A DNA stretch of 64,000 bases, from positions 589,490 through 653,489 of the forward strand of contig NZ_RBWU01000006.1 of the NCBI RefSeq assembly GCF_003634705.1. The letters are read 5' to 3'. Below the pieces are notes generated by a model. It was not told the DNA's origin. It saw nothing but the letters and a program-made list of their open reading frames with translations, and did not search any database. This DNA is from Actinomadura pelletieri DSM 43383. GTDB taxonomy: Bacteria > Actinomycetota > Actinomycetes > Streptosporangiales > Streptosporangiaceae. The stretch's first letter is position 1; every line of letters begins with the position of its first letter. Made by a program: the position numbers and the translations under genes. This document shows, piece by piece, positions 25,360-33,456 of the stretch.

Positions 25360-26097
25360 ATTCCGGGGGATCGTCTCGGTGAACTGGTCCGGACGTTCGA
25401 CGGCCGGGCCGCTGACCGCCGTACGTGGACGTGGCTCGCTCTGCTCGGCGCGGCCTCGCTGGCGTTGGTGCCCGCGGCGATCGCCGCCCTGCACGGCCGC
25501 ATCTGGTGGGCGGGCGTGCCTGCGCTCGTGCTCTCCATGGGCTTCGCGGGCGGGGTCGGCTGGATCGCCGGACGTGGCCTGCCGCGCCTGCGCGGCCGGA
25601 TCGTGTCGCTCCACACCGGCGGCCTGGTGGTCGCCGGGCCCGGGGGAGAGGCCCAATACGCGTGGGACGAGCTGGAATCCGTGACCGTGTCCGGGGTGCG
25701 GAACGCCGCGCGTGAGCGCACCCGCTGGTCCTTCACGATCGTCGCCGAAGACGGGACCGTCCTGCGGCTGGGCGACGACGTCCCGGACGTGCGGGAACTC
25801 GGCGAGGCCGTGGCCGCGGAGGTGACCGCGCGGCTCGTCCCGCGCCATCTCGCGGCCGTGAAGGCGGGCGAGACCGTCAGGATGGGCCCGTTCGCCCTCG
25901 ACCGCGACGGCGTCGAGAAGGACGGCGAGCGACTCCCGTGGCACGCCGTCCTGGATGTCGAAATCGACAACGGTCTGGTCACCGTTCATTCCTGGACCAA
26001 CCGCCCGGACCTGGTCGCCGTGGCCGCCCAGACCCCGGACGCGTTAGCCTTCGTGGTGCTATGCCACCAGGTCAGGGACCTGACTGAAACATCCTGA
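25360..26097 (+). CDS. two-helix membrane protein with PH-like domains, probable ATT start
   Basis: The frame encodes two adjacent membrane helices (TWLALLGAASLALVPAAIAA and WWAGVPALVLSMGFAGGVGW) followed by two PH-like beta domains (IVSLHTGGLVVAGPGGEAQY onward, and ETVRMGPFALDRDGVEKDGE onward). The first helix begins upstream of the only ordinary start (TTG 25465), and no ATG, GTG or TTG occurs between that codon and the previous in-frame stop near 25304. An ATT at 25360 lies 6-7 bases after GAGGGGAGG, so I infer initiation there (IPGDRLGELVRTFDGR). If so the protein is 245 residues. Function unknown. It ends 94 bases before cysS. Confidence 0.65.
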   Translation: MPGDRLGELVRTFDGRAADRRTWTWLALLGAASLALVPAAIAALHGRIWWAGVPALVLSMGFAGGVGWIAGRGLPRLRGRIVSLHTGGLVVAGPGGEAQYAWDELESVTVSGVRNAARERTRWSFTIVAEDGTVLRLGDDVPDVRELGEAVAAEVTARLVPRHLAAVKAGETVRMGPFALDRDGVEKDGERLPWHAVLDVEIDNGLVTVHSWTNRPDLVAVAAQTPDALAFVVLCHQVRDLTETS

Positions 26098-26191
26098 AGA
26101 TATGACCGGCCGGGTCCGATGGGGGCGGCGGCCGGTGAGACTCCGCCGCTAACTACACTGTGCGCGCTCGAATTCCAATAGCCTGTGCGTT

Positions 26192-27589
26192 GTGAGTCTG
26201 CGCTTCTACGACACCGGCACCCGTAGCGTCCGTGCGTTCGAGCCCCTGGAAGAGGGCCGCGTGGGGATGTACGTGTGTGGTGCCACCCCGCAGGCCTCCC
26301 CCCATATCGGCCATCTACGGTCGGGCGTGATCTACGACGTGCTGCTGCGCTGGCTGCGCGCGTCCGGATACGAGGTGACGTTCGCCCGTAACGTCACCGA
26401 TGTCGACGACAAGATCATCGCCGTGGCGGCGGAGCGGGGCGTGCCGTGGTTCGCGGTCGCCGAGGGCAACCAGCGGATCTTCACCCAGGGCTATGACCTG
26501 CTCGGCTGCCTGCCCCCGACGATCGAGCCACGCGCCACCGGACATGTCCCCGAGATGATCACGCTGATGCGCCGCCTGATCGAGAACGGTCACGCCTACG
26601 CGGTCGGCGGCGATGTGTACTTCGACGTCGCGTCCTGGGCCGACCAGTACGGCCGGTTGTCGAACCAGCGGCTGGAGAACCTGCGCGCCGCGGGCGACAC
26701 GCCCAACGAGGACCTCAAACGCGACCCGCGCGACTTCGCGCTGTGGAAGGGCGCCAAGCCCGGCGAGCCGTCCTGGGAGACCCCGTGGGGCGAGGGACGG
26801 CCCGGCTGGCACCTGGAGTGCTCGGCGATGGCGACCAGGTACCTCGGGTCCACGTTCGACATCCACGGCGGCGGCGTCGACCTGATCTTCCCGCACCACG
26901 AGAACGAGATCGCCCAGTCACGGGCCGCCGGTGACGGGTTCGCCCGCTACTGGCTGCACAACGGGCTGCTCACCGTGGACGGCGAGAAGATGAGCAAGTC
27001 CGTCGGCAACGTGGTGCTGCTGCCCGACCTGCTCGACAAGGCCCGTCCGGTGGAGATCCGGTACTACCTGGCCTCGGCGCACTACCGGTCGCTGATGGAC
27101 TTCACGGACGCGTCCCTGGCCGAGGCCGTCTCCGCCTACCAGCGCATCGAGGGGTTCGCGACCCGGGCATCAGAAGTGGTGAGCACGGTCGCGCCGGCGC
27201 CGTCCGTCCCGGCCGCGTTCGCCGCCGCGCTGGACGACGACCTCGGCGTCCCGCACGGGCTCGCGGTGCTGCACGAGACCGTCCGGGAGGGGAACAGCGC
27301 CCTCGCGTCCGGCGACCTCGACGCGGTGCGCCGCCACCTCGCCGACGTCCGGGCCATGGCGGACGTCCTCGGCGTCGACCCGCTGTCGTCGCAGTGGCGC
27401 CGCGCCGGCGAGGACGACCTCCGTCCCGTCGTGGACGCCCTCGTCGCGGTCGCGCTCGAGCAGCGGCAGGCCGCCCGCGCCCGCAAGGACTACGCGGCCG
27501 CCGACGCCATCCGCGACAGCCTGTCGGAGGCCGGAATCCTCGTCGAGGACACCCCGCAGGGCCCCCGCTGGGAGCTGAAGCGCGACTGA
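26192..27589 (+). CDS. cysS: cysteinyl-tRNA synthetase
   Basis: The 465-residue class Ia synthetase has zinc ligand Cys in MYVCGATPQ, HIGH motif SPHIGHLRSG, a second zinc Cys in WHLECSAMA with HENEIAQS, and KMSKS in GEKMSKSVGNVVL. The C-terminal anticodon-binding part ends RKDYAAADAIRDSLSEAGI, typical of CysS. Actinomycetes also encode the paralogue MshC for mycothiol; the length and C-terminal domain here indicate the tRNA synthetase. It is the expected neighbour of rlmB in the carD-ispF-cysS-rlmB block. Start GTG 26192. Confidence 0.94.
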   Translation: MSLRFYDTGTRSVRAFEPLEEGRVGMYVCGATPQASPHIGHLRSGVIYDVLLRWLRASGYEVTFARNVTDVDDKIIAVAAERGVPWFAVAEGNQRIFTQGYDLLGCLPPTIEPRATGHVPEMITLMRRLIENGHAYAVGGDVYFDVASWADQYGRLSNQRLENLRAAGDTPNEDLKRDPRDFALWKGAKPGEPSWETPWGEGRPGWHLECSAMATRYLGSTFDIHGGGVDLIFPHHENEIAQSRAAGDGFARYWLHNGLLTVDGEKMSKSVGNVVLLPDLLDKARPVEIRYYLASAHYRSLMDFTDASLAEAVSAYQRIEGFATRASEVVSTVAPAPSVPAAFAAALDDDLGVPHGLAVLHETVREGNSALASGDLDAVRRHLADVRAMADVLGVDPLSSQWRRAGEDDLRPVVDALVAVALEQRQAARARKDYAAADAIRDSLSEAGILVEDTPQGPRWELKRD

Positions 27590-27702
27590 GGTAGCGCACG
27601 GCGGATAAAATCGAACGTTCGCGGGGGTATGCAGCCGTCCCGCCGAGATCCAAGCCGCCACCGGGGCGGACGAGCACCGTAGCCAGGGGAGCGCACCTGA
27701 TC

Positions 27703-28632
27703 ATGGCCAAGCGCAAGGGCAAGGGACCGACTCCCAAGGCCGAGGACCGGCACTGGTACGGCAAGCGCCAGAAGGCGCGCGCCGTCAAGAGCGCCAAGCG
27801 CACCGGCACGTCGACGCTCGGCCCCGGCAGCCGCCTGAAGCCCGAGTCCCGGGAACGCCCCGGCCGTGCCGGCACGGGCCGTCCGGCGGGCGCGCGACGC
27901 GCCTCCGGCGAGGTCCCGGAACTGGTCACGGGCCGTAACCCGGTCGTCGAGGCCCTCCGAGCCGGGGTCCCTGGAACGGCCCTGTACGTGACGTCCGGCA
28001 CCGACGAACGCATTCGCGAGTCGATCCAGCTGGCCGCCGACCGCCGCATCCCCCTGCTGGAGACCGCCCGGCCCGAACTCGACCGCCTCACCGACGGCGC
28101 CGTCCACCAGGGCATCGCCCTCCAGGTCAAGCCGTACCGCTACGCGCACCCCGACGACCTGCTCACCGGCCCGGCGCCGCTGATCGTCGCGGTGGACGGA
28201 ATCACGGACCCGCGCAACCTGGGCGCGATCGTCCGCTCCGCGGCAGCGTTCGGCGCGTCCGGCGTGGTCGTCCCCGAACGGCGCGCCGCCGGAGTCACCG
28301 CGGGCACATGGAAGTCGTCCGCAGGCACGCTGGCGACCGTCCCGGTAGCCCAGGCGACGAACCTCACCCGCCAGCTCAAGGCGTACCAGAAAGCAGGCTG
28401 TTTCGTCGCCGGTCTGGACGCCCACGGCGAGGTCACCGTCGCCGACCTGGAAGTCGCCTCCGGACCATTCGTGCTGGTCATCGGCTCCGAAGGCAAAGGC
28501 CTGGGACGCCTGGTCGCCGAAACATGCGACCTACTGGTCACGATCCCCATGCCCGGCACAGCGGAGTCACTCAACGCCGGCGTAGCCGCCGGCATCGCCC
28601 TGTACGAGGTCAGCCGCCGCCGAACGGAATAA
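27703..28632 (+). CDS. rlmB: 23S rRNA 2'-O-ribose methyltransferase RlmB/TrmH family
   Basis: The 309-residue SPOUT methyltransferase has a very basic N-terminal tail (MAKRKGKGPTPKAEDRHWYG), an RNA-substrate-binding domain from LVTGRNPVVEALRAG, and the trefoil-knot domain with motif 1 DPRNLGAIVRSAAAFGASGV, motif 2 VIGSEGKGLGRLV and motif 3 IPMPGTAESLNAGVAAGIAL. It most likely methylates the ribose of G2251 in 23S rRNA. It follows cysS by 113 bases. The basic extension is common in actinomycete members. Confidence 0.93.
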   Translation: MAKRKGKGPTPKAEDRHWYGKRQKARAVKSAKRTGTSTLGPGSRLKPESRERPGRAGTGRPAGARRASGEVPELVTGRNPVVEALRAGVPGTALYVTSGTDERIRESIQLAADRRIPLLETARPELDRLTDGAVHQGIALQVKPYRYAHPDDLLTGPAPLIVAVDGITDPRNLGAIVRSAAAFGASGVVVPERRAAGVTAGTWKSSAGTLATVPVAQATNLTRQLKAYQKAGCFVAGLDAHGEVTVADLEVASGPFVLVIGSEGKGLGRLVAETCDLLVTIPMPGTAESLNAGVAAGIALYEVSRRRTE

Positions 28633-28649
28633 TCTCAACGTTCAGAAAC

Positions 28650-28672
28650 TTGACGTTCACGTATGCCTGAAC
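28650..28672 (+). promoter_or_regulatory. candidate promoter/operator of the EamA gene
   Basis: TTGACG at 28650-28655 could be a -35 element. It overlaps an inverted repeat GTTCA (28655-28659) and TGAAC (28668-28672), and an additional AACGTTCA occurs just upstream. No regulator gene is adjacent, so the binding factor is unknown. Confidence 0.35.
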
Positions 28673-28690
28673 GCTGAGAGGTGAACGTCG

Positions 28691-29611
28691 ATGACCGCCG
28701 TCACGGCACCCCGAGCCCTGCGAGCCCGCCACGCCACCGACCTGGCCCTGGCCGCCTTCGCCCCCGCCAGTTGGGGCACCACCTACGTCGTCACCACCAC
28801 CATGCTGCCCGCCGACCGCCCCCTACTCGCTGCCACCCTCCGCGCCCTGCCCGCCGGACTCATCCTGCTGGCCGTCACCCACCGCCTCCCACGCGGCGAC
28901 TGGTGGTGGAAGTCGATCGTCCTCGGCATGCTGAACTTCGGCGCCTTCTTCCCCTTGATCTTCTTCGCCGCCTACCGGCTGCCCGGCGGGGTCGCCTCCA
29001 CCATCGGCTCCGTCCAGCCGCTCATCGTGGCACTGCTGTCCCTGGGCGTTCTACGAATCCGACCCACCCGCGCCGTCCTGTACGCGGCCCTGGCCGGAAC
29101 CGGCGGCGTGGCGCTCCTCACGTTGACCGCCGAGGCCCGCCTGGACCCGCTGGGCATCGCCGCCATGCTCACCGCGACGTCCCTGATGGCGACCGCGATC
29201 GTCCTGGCCAAGAAGTGGGGCCGCCCCGAATCACCCCTCGTCATGACCGCCTGGCAACTCACCGTCGGCGGCCTGGTCCTCGCCCCCCTCACCCTCACCC
29301 TCGAAGGCGTCCCACCCACCATCAACGGCGAGAACGCCTTGGGCTTCGCCTACCTGGGCCTGGTCGGCACGGCAATCGCCTACGCCCTCTGGTTCCGCGG
29401 CATCGACCGCCTCCCCGCCACCTCCGTCTCCCTCCTAGGCCTCACCAACCCCCTGGTCGCCACCCTCGCCGGCCTCCTCATCCTGAGCCAAACACTCACC
29501 CCCTGGCAGCTGGTCGGCTTCACCATCGCCCTGGGCGCCCTGGTGGCCGGCCAGGCCGCCGCCCGCCCCCCTAGCCCTGAAACGGCCGCACCTCCATCGG
29601 CAACCCCGTAA
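28691..29611 (+). CDS. EamA/DMT family transporter
   Basis: The 306-residue membrane protein has ten hydrophobic segments arranged as two EamA repeats. The first begins AAFAPASWGTTYVVTTTML, the second near LDPLGIAAMLTATSLMATAI. Conserved elements include FFAAYRLPGGVASTIGSVQP and LWFRGIDRLPATSVSLLGLTNP. Such proteins usually export amino acids or metabolites. GAGAGGTGAA precedes the ATG. Its last 41 bases overlap the convergent YCII gene. The substrate is not predictable. Confidence 0.85.
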   Translation: MTAVTAPRALRARHATDLALAAFAPASWGTTYVVTTTMLPADRPLLAATLRALPAGLILLAVTHRLPRGDWWWKSIVLGMLNFGAFFPLIFFAAYRLPGGVASTIGSVQPLIVALLSLGVLRIRPTRAVLYAALAGTGGVALLTLTAEARLDPLGIAAMLTATSLMATAIVLAKKWGRPESPLVMTAWQLTVGGLVLAPLTLTLEGVPPTINGENALGFAYLGLVGTAIAYALWFRGIDRLPATSVSLLGLTNPLVATLAGLLILSQTLTPWQLVGFTIALGALVAGQAAARPPSPETAAPPSATP

Positions 29612-29912
29612 CCCGGACATACCGCGCCGCCACCTTCAACGCCGCGTCCAGATCCTCCACCGCGACGATGACGATCCCCCCGACATGCTCCTCGCTCTCC
29701 ACCCAGGGCCCATCGGTAGCGACCACCTCCTCGTCCCTGAGCCGCACCACGGTGCTCTCCTCGGGCTGGTGCAACCGCCTCCCGAACACCCACGCCTCCT
29801 GCGACTCCAGATCCCTCCGGATCTCCGCGAGCTCCGCCATCACCGGCTCCAGCACCTCCGGCGGCGGCACCTCACCCACAGGCTGAATCATGTTGAGCAC
29901 GTACAACGTCAT
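29571..29912 (-). CDS. YCII-related domain protein
   Basis: The 113-residue protein is a single ferredoxin-like YCII domain: MTLYVLNMIQPVGEVPPPEV at the start, then DGPWVESEEHVGGIVIVAVE and DLDAALKVAARYVRV, ending MEVRPFQG. The family His/Asp pair is only partly kept (the D in ATDGPW is present). Members often sit beside ECF sigma factors; here the neighbour is an EamA exporter, convergent and overlapping by 41 bases. GGGGGAAGTT precedes the ATG at 29912. Biochemical role unknown. Confidence 0.82.
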   Translation of the reverse strand: MTLYVLNMIQPVGEVPPPEVLEPVMAELAEIRRDLESQEAWVFGRRLHQPEESTVVRLRDEEVVATDGPWVESEEHVGGIVIVAVEDLDAALKVAARYVRVTGLPMEVRPFQG

Positions 29913-30051
29913 AACTTCCCCCTGCCCCGATCCCCCGAGATCACGACCCCCATCACCGACACCCCACCAAGACCAGCCTCCCCAACCCCGCCCCTGAGAA
30001 AAACTCCCGCGCAAGCCCCCCACCAAGTCGACTACGATGCGGGACGAACCA

Positions 30052-30127
30052 GCCGGCGTAGCTCAATTGGCAGAGCATCTGTCTTGTAAACAGAAGGTTA
30101 GGGGTTCAAGTCCCCTCGCCGGCTCCA
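30052..30127 (+). tRNA. tRNA-Thr(TGT)
   Basis: A full cloverleaf is present: acceptor GCCGGCG/CGCCGGC, D-stem GCTC/GAGC, anticodon stem TCTGT/ACAGA around loop CTTGTAA with anticodon TGT, T-stem AGGGG/CCCCT with loop TTCAAGT, discriminator T and an encoded CCA at 30125-30127. Confidence 0.95.
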
Positions 30128-30133
30128 CCCAAA

Positions 30134-30151
30134 GCCCCCTCCGGAGGGGGC
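30134..30151 (+). terminator. hairpin after tRNA-Thr
   Basis: GCCCCCTCC and GGAGGGGGC form a perfect 9-base stem with essentially no loop, 7 bases after the tRNA CCA. It is followed by CTCCGCCC rather than a T run. Confidence 0.65.
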
Positions 30152-30371
30152 CTCCGCCCTACAGACTCGCCACCACCGCACCGCCAAAAGACGCCCGTCG
30201 CCCGACGGGTTGCCCACTGTCCCCATACACATAGCCCCGAAGCATGATCACCGGACCGCCCAAGCCCCACGCCCGCCACACGAACGGGCCACCCGCCAGA
30301 AGCAACGACATCGCATGAACGCGCCGCCCGCCATGAAGCCGCGATGGGGGGCGCTTCGAGGCCGCCGCCGG
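30152..30371. other. gene-free stretch beside tRNA-Thr
   Basis: About 220 bases with no supportable gene or RNA on either strand. Long frames across it are uninterrupted only because of high GC. No repeat of the tRNA 3' end that could be an attachment site was seen here. Confidence 0.4.
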
Positions 30372-30810
30372 TCAATCCGGGCCGGGCGCGCGGCCTCTCC
30401 GGCCGACCCGCCTCGGCCGCCCGACCTGTTGCGGCCGGTTCGTTGCGTTTCTCGGCGATGAGATCGTGTGATCTTGCTCGACGGGTCGATGATGGACGCC
30501 ATGACGGTTTCCAGGCGAGGCCGATGGGCCGTTCGGTGAGTGCCTTGATCGAGCGTTGCGTGATCTCCTGTTGGGTGAGCATGCGGGGTTCGGGGTTCGC
30601 GTCTTGGTGGGGCACCGGGTGCACCGCACGGGACGCGTGGCCGCCTTCTTCGCGGGCCGGGGGATCGGGGGCTTCAGGGTGGCCGGGGCGTTGGCCTCGG
30701 CGAGGTGTCCGCCTCGCCAGGCGGGGCTGCGGATGTAGGTGCTCGGCGTAGGTGATTTTCCAGTTGGGGTATGTGCGGCCTAGTTGTTCCGGCGACCGCT
30801 CGGCATTCAC
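30372..30810 (-). pseudogene. small gene coupled to its upstream neighbour, probably frameshifted
   Basis: A GTG at 30810 overlaps the TGA of the previous gene and has GGAGG 6 bases upstream, so translation starts here (MNAERSPEQLGRTYPNWKIT). After about 25 residues the frame turns into Arg/Pro-rich sequence, while the neighbouring frame reads protein-like text (STYIRSPAWRGGHLAEANAP, then a C-x-x-C pair in RCTRCPTKT). Further on, the first frame again looks natural (MLTQQEITQRSIKALTERPI). This pattern suggests two indels in a single gene of roughly 120-140 residues, or a sequencing error. The N-terminal YPNW resembles YPDWW in the upstream gene. Exact end uncertain. Confidence 0.4.
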
Positions 30811-31046
30811 TGGTCACCTCCGGTGGCGCTGTCCTGCTCGTTGAGCAGGGCCTTTAGGTCTTCGGCGCAGTCGGCCCGCAGGTAGGGGACGAGCCCGGCG
30901 ACCGTGTCGGTGAGGGTGAGTTGGTCGCGGCGCGACGCCCACCAGGTGCCGGTGTCGCTGACCCACACCCACCAGTCCGGGTACTGGCCCTGGGGCCGGA
31001 CCATCGGGGTTTCCGGGGCTGTATCTGCAATGTCACAGTGCGTCAT
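30807..31046 (-). CDS. small YPxW-motif protein divergent from the XRE gene
   Basis: The 79-residue hypothetical contains YPDWWVWVSDTGTWWASRRD, an aromatic-rich motif I have seen in small actinomycete proteins beside XRE regulators, and an acidic helical C-terminus (DCAEDLKALLNEQDS). TATGAC at 31062-31057 with TTGATA 18 bases upstream forms a promoter that would place the transcript start near ATG 31046; an ATG at 31061 lies inside the -10. Its stop overlaps the start of the next gene. No function is known; the divergent regulator probably controls it. Confidence 0.6.
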   Translation of the reverse strand: MTHCDIADTAPETPMVRPQGQYPDWWVWVSDTGTWWASRRDQLTLTDTVAGLVPYLRADCAEDLKALLNEQDSATGGDQ

Positions 31047-31109
31047 GGAGGACAGAGTCATACTGAAGGCGACTGTGAACTATCAAAACCTGTGATATGC
31101 GGGGGAGGT

Positions 31110-32303
31110 ATGGCCGACGCGATCGGCAAACGCATCGCTGAGCTGCGGAAACTGCGAGGTCTGAGTCAGCGAGGCCTTAGCCGGCGTGCCCACGTCTCGT
31201 ACAGTCTTCTCACCAAGGTGGAGCAGGGACATCGTCCGGCGTCGCCCGCGCTCATTGGTGCCGTCGCCCGCGCCCTGCGTGTTGACGTCCCATGCGTTAC
31301 CGGCCAGCCGTACCAGGAGCCCATGGGCAAGTTGCGGCAGTTGCAGGCCACCATCGACCCGATTCGCCGTGCCCTGCTTACGCACGACCTGCCGCCCGAC
31401 GACGCGCTACCCGTTCGCACCGTCACGGAACTGCGCCGTGACGTGCAGGAGGTGTCACAGCTCGGCCGCCACGCCCGGTACCTCCGCCTCGGGCAAATGC
31501 TTCCCGGGTTGCTGGAGGAGTTGTCCGTCGCGATCCATACCGAGGACGACCCGCAGCTGCACGCGCTGCTGGCCGAGGCGTATGGCGGTGCGTCCGCTCT
31601 CGCGCACCAGCTCGGTTACCAGGACATGCGCGCAACCGTTCTGGACCGGATCGAGCGGGAGAGTCACCTGTCCCGTGACCCGCTGCGGGTGGCGCGGACG
31701 CAGTGGTCGCGGGGCGCGTCGCTGCTCGGCGCGGGTGCGCACCAGGCGGGGCTGACGTTGATGGAGCGGACCCGCCGGAGCCTTGGTGAGGGGCCTGAGG
31801 GAATGGAACCCGCCGCGTTGTCGGTCTTCGGGTCGTTGCATTTGCGGTCGTCGGTGCTCGCCGCGCGTGCCGGTGACGCCGAGCTGTCCGAGGTGCATCT
31901 GGCGGAGGCGGCCCGCGCCGCCGATCTGCTACCGAATCCTGCCGCGAATCACTATGGGCTGGAGTTCGGACCGGGCAACGTCGCACTGCACGGGGTATCC
32001 GCGGCGGTGGAGCTGGAGGACGGCGCGCGAGCGATCGAGCGCGCGGCGCCGTTGTACGAGCAGCTGCCACCGGGATTGCCGCCCGTCCGGCTCGGGCACT
32101 TCTGGATCGAGGTCGCGCGGGCCTGGTACTACCAGGGTGACCGCCGTCGTGCGTTCGACGCGCTTCGCCGGGCGCGGCGGGTCGCGCCACAACAGGTCCG
32201 TATTCATCCGATGGTGCGAGAACTGCTCGCGATAATCGCTGGCGCGGAGGCACGACCCAGCGAGGACCTCCGTGCGTTCGCTGCGTGGCTTGGCTTGGAC
32301 TGA
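31110..32303 (+). CDS. XRE-family regulator with helical repeat C-domain
   Basis: The 397-residue protein has an N-terminal helix-turn-helix (IGKRIAELRKLRGLSQRGLS, then YSLLTKVEQGHRPASPALIGAVARAL) followed by about 300 residues of antiparallel helices resembling TPR repeats (ALLAEAYGGASALAHQLGYQ, LHLRSSVLAARAGDAELSEV, RAWYYQGDRRRAFDALRRAR). Streptomyces regulators of this type respond to small peptides or intracellular signals. A GGGGGAGG lies unusually close to the ATG at 31110. It is divergent from the YPxW genes and convergent, 4 bases away, with the methyltransferase gene. Confidence 0.85.
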   Translation: MADAIGKRIAELRKLRGLSQRGLSRRAHVSYSLLTKVEQGHRPASPALIGAVARALRVDVPCVTGQPYQEPMGKLRQLQATIDPIRRALLTHDLPPDDALPVRTVTELRRDVQEVSQLGRHARYLRLGQMLPGLLEELSVAIHTEDDPQLHALLAEAYGGASALAHQLGYQDMRATVLDRIERESHLSRDPLRVARTQWSRGASLLGAGAHQAGLTLMERTRRSLGEGPEGMEPAALSVFGSLHLRSSVLAARAGDAELSEVHLAEAARAADLLPNPAANHYGLEFGPGNVALHGVSAAVELEDGARAIERAAPLYEQLPPGLPPVRLGHFWIEVARAWYYQGDRRRAFDALRRARRVAPQQVRIHPMVRELLAIIAGAEARPSEDLRAFAAWLGLD

Positions 32304-32307
32304 CGCG

Positions 32308-33456
32308 CTAGGCGATCACGTCGTCCGGCCGGTCCAGCCAGAGGTGTTCCCCGTCCTCGTCGACCGTGAGGCCGAGTCTGTCGAGGACGGGGCGGCCGAG
32401 TGACTGCCATTGGAAGTACGCGTCGGCGACCTCGTCCCACAGGTCACGGTTGCCGTGTTGGCGCACCTCGAACACGTTCTCGTGTTCGCCGAAAACGGCG
32501 ATCGCCCAGCAGTCTGGGTCGTGCCCGTCTAGCAGCCACAGCGAGTCGTCCGCGCGGCGCGCTGCGATCCCTGGTGCCAGGTGAGTGATGACCAGGTCCG
32601 CGGCGGCCGGGGCGTATGCGATGGTCCGCGGATTGACGCTGGTTCGGGTCACGCGAGCACCGGACGCGTCCCATTCGGCGGAGTGGTCGTCGGCGGGGCG
32701 CTGGGACCGTAGCGGCATGTACCCGCTGGTGCCGGGGAAACGACCGACACCGGTCCCGTCCGGGAGAACGTCCACTTGGGCGACCAGGCCGTATCCGAAC
32801 CACCGGCCGTATGGGGTGACGATGCGGCCGCCGGGCCGTGTTTGCGCGAGCCATGCGGGCGGGATGGACTGTACGGAGCAGGTGGCGTGCACCCGGTCAT
32901 AGGGAGCGTCCGTGGAGTAGCCGTCGGCGCCGTCCTCGACGATCAGTGTGGGCGTGGGCCCGCCTGCGGGCAGGGCTGCTGCGAGGTTCTTTTCGGCGAG
33001 GGCGGTCAGTTCGGGGTCGACCTCGACGGAGACGACGGCGCCGGTTTCGCCGACGATCTGGGTGGTGAGCGCGGCGGAGTAGCCGGTGCCGGTGCCGATC
33101 TCAAGGACTCGATGGCTCTGGTCCAAGTCGAGGTGCCCGAAGTTGTACAGGACGCCGGACAGTGCTGACAGAGAAGAGGTGGGGTCGCCGCGCCCGGTGC
33201 TCGGGTCGGTGGCGCCGTCGTCGGCCTGGGTGATGATCGGCGCGTCACTGTAGACCGCGTCCCACCATTCGTCCGGCCGCTCGTCCCGGTCTATGGGCCC
33301 GTTGGCCGTCCATGCTCGGGTCGGGACGAAGGCATGCCGAGGCACCGCCCGCAACGCCTTCACCCAGAGGTCCGCCGGGTCGGGGAGGTGCCCCTTCGCT
33401 TGGACCTCGGCGATGAGCACGGCGAGGCGCTCATCGGCGGAGCCTGTGCGGGCCAT
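32308..33456 (-). CDS. protein-L-isoaspartate O-methyltransferase-like enzyme (RiPP-associated type)
   Basis: The 382-residue protein has the PIMT fold: N-terminal VKALRAVPRHAFVPTRAW, then SDAPIITQADDG (loop carrying the isoAsp site), VLEIGTGTGYSAALTTQIVG (SAM motif I), VVSVEVDPELTALAEKNLA and PPAWLAQTRPGGRIVTPYGRW. It carries about 150 extra C-terminal residues absent from housekeeping PIMT. That layout matches methyltransferases in graspetide, lanthipeptide and lasso gene clusters, which methylate a specific Asp to make aspartimide. Its ATG overlaps the stop of a 33-codon proline-rich gene (TAATG), so the two are translationally coupled. No ATP-grasp or cyclase gene is near. Confidence 0.8.
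   Translation of the reverse strand: MARTGSADERLAVLIAEVQAKGHLPDPADLWVKALRAVPRHAFVPTRAWTANGPIDRDERPDEWWDAVYSDAPIITQADDGATDPSTGRGDPTSSLSALSGVLYNFGHLDLDQSHRVLEIGTGTGYSAALTTQIVGETGAVVSVEVDPELTALAEKNLAAALPAGGPTPTLIVEDGADGYSTDAPYDRVHATCSVQSIPPAWLAQTRPGGRIVTPYGRWFGYGLVAQVDVLPDGTGVGRFPGTSGYMPLRSQRPADDHSAEWDASGARVTRTSVNPRTIAYAPAAADLVITHLAPGIAARRADDSLWLLDGHDPDCWAIAVFGEHENVFEVRQHGNRDLWDEVADAYFQWQSLGRPVLDRLGLTVDEDGEHLWLDRPDDVIA

Noticed and set aside
25379..25684. A GTG-started plus frame overlapping the PH-like gene
   Set aside because: It reads Arg/Ser/Ala-rich text in a different frame from the clear two-helix protein.
26192..27589. MshC (mycothiol ligase) instead of CysS
   Set aside because: The full C-terminal anticodon-binding part and 465-residue length fit CysS; MshC is shorter.
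30052..30127. tRNA-Thr used as an attachment site with a second att copy in this window
   Set aside because: I looked for the T-arm/acceptor sequence downstream to 36 kb and saw no repeat, and there is no integrase gene.
30106..30371. Extension of the frameshifted small gene to 30106
   Set aside because: Beyond about 30440 no frame keeps natural composition, and the end would run into the tRNA 3' end.
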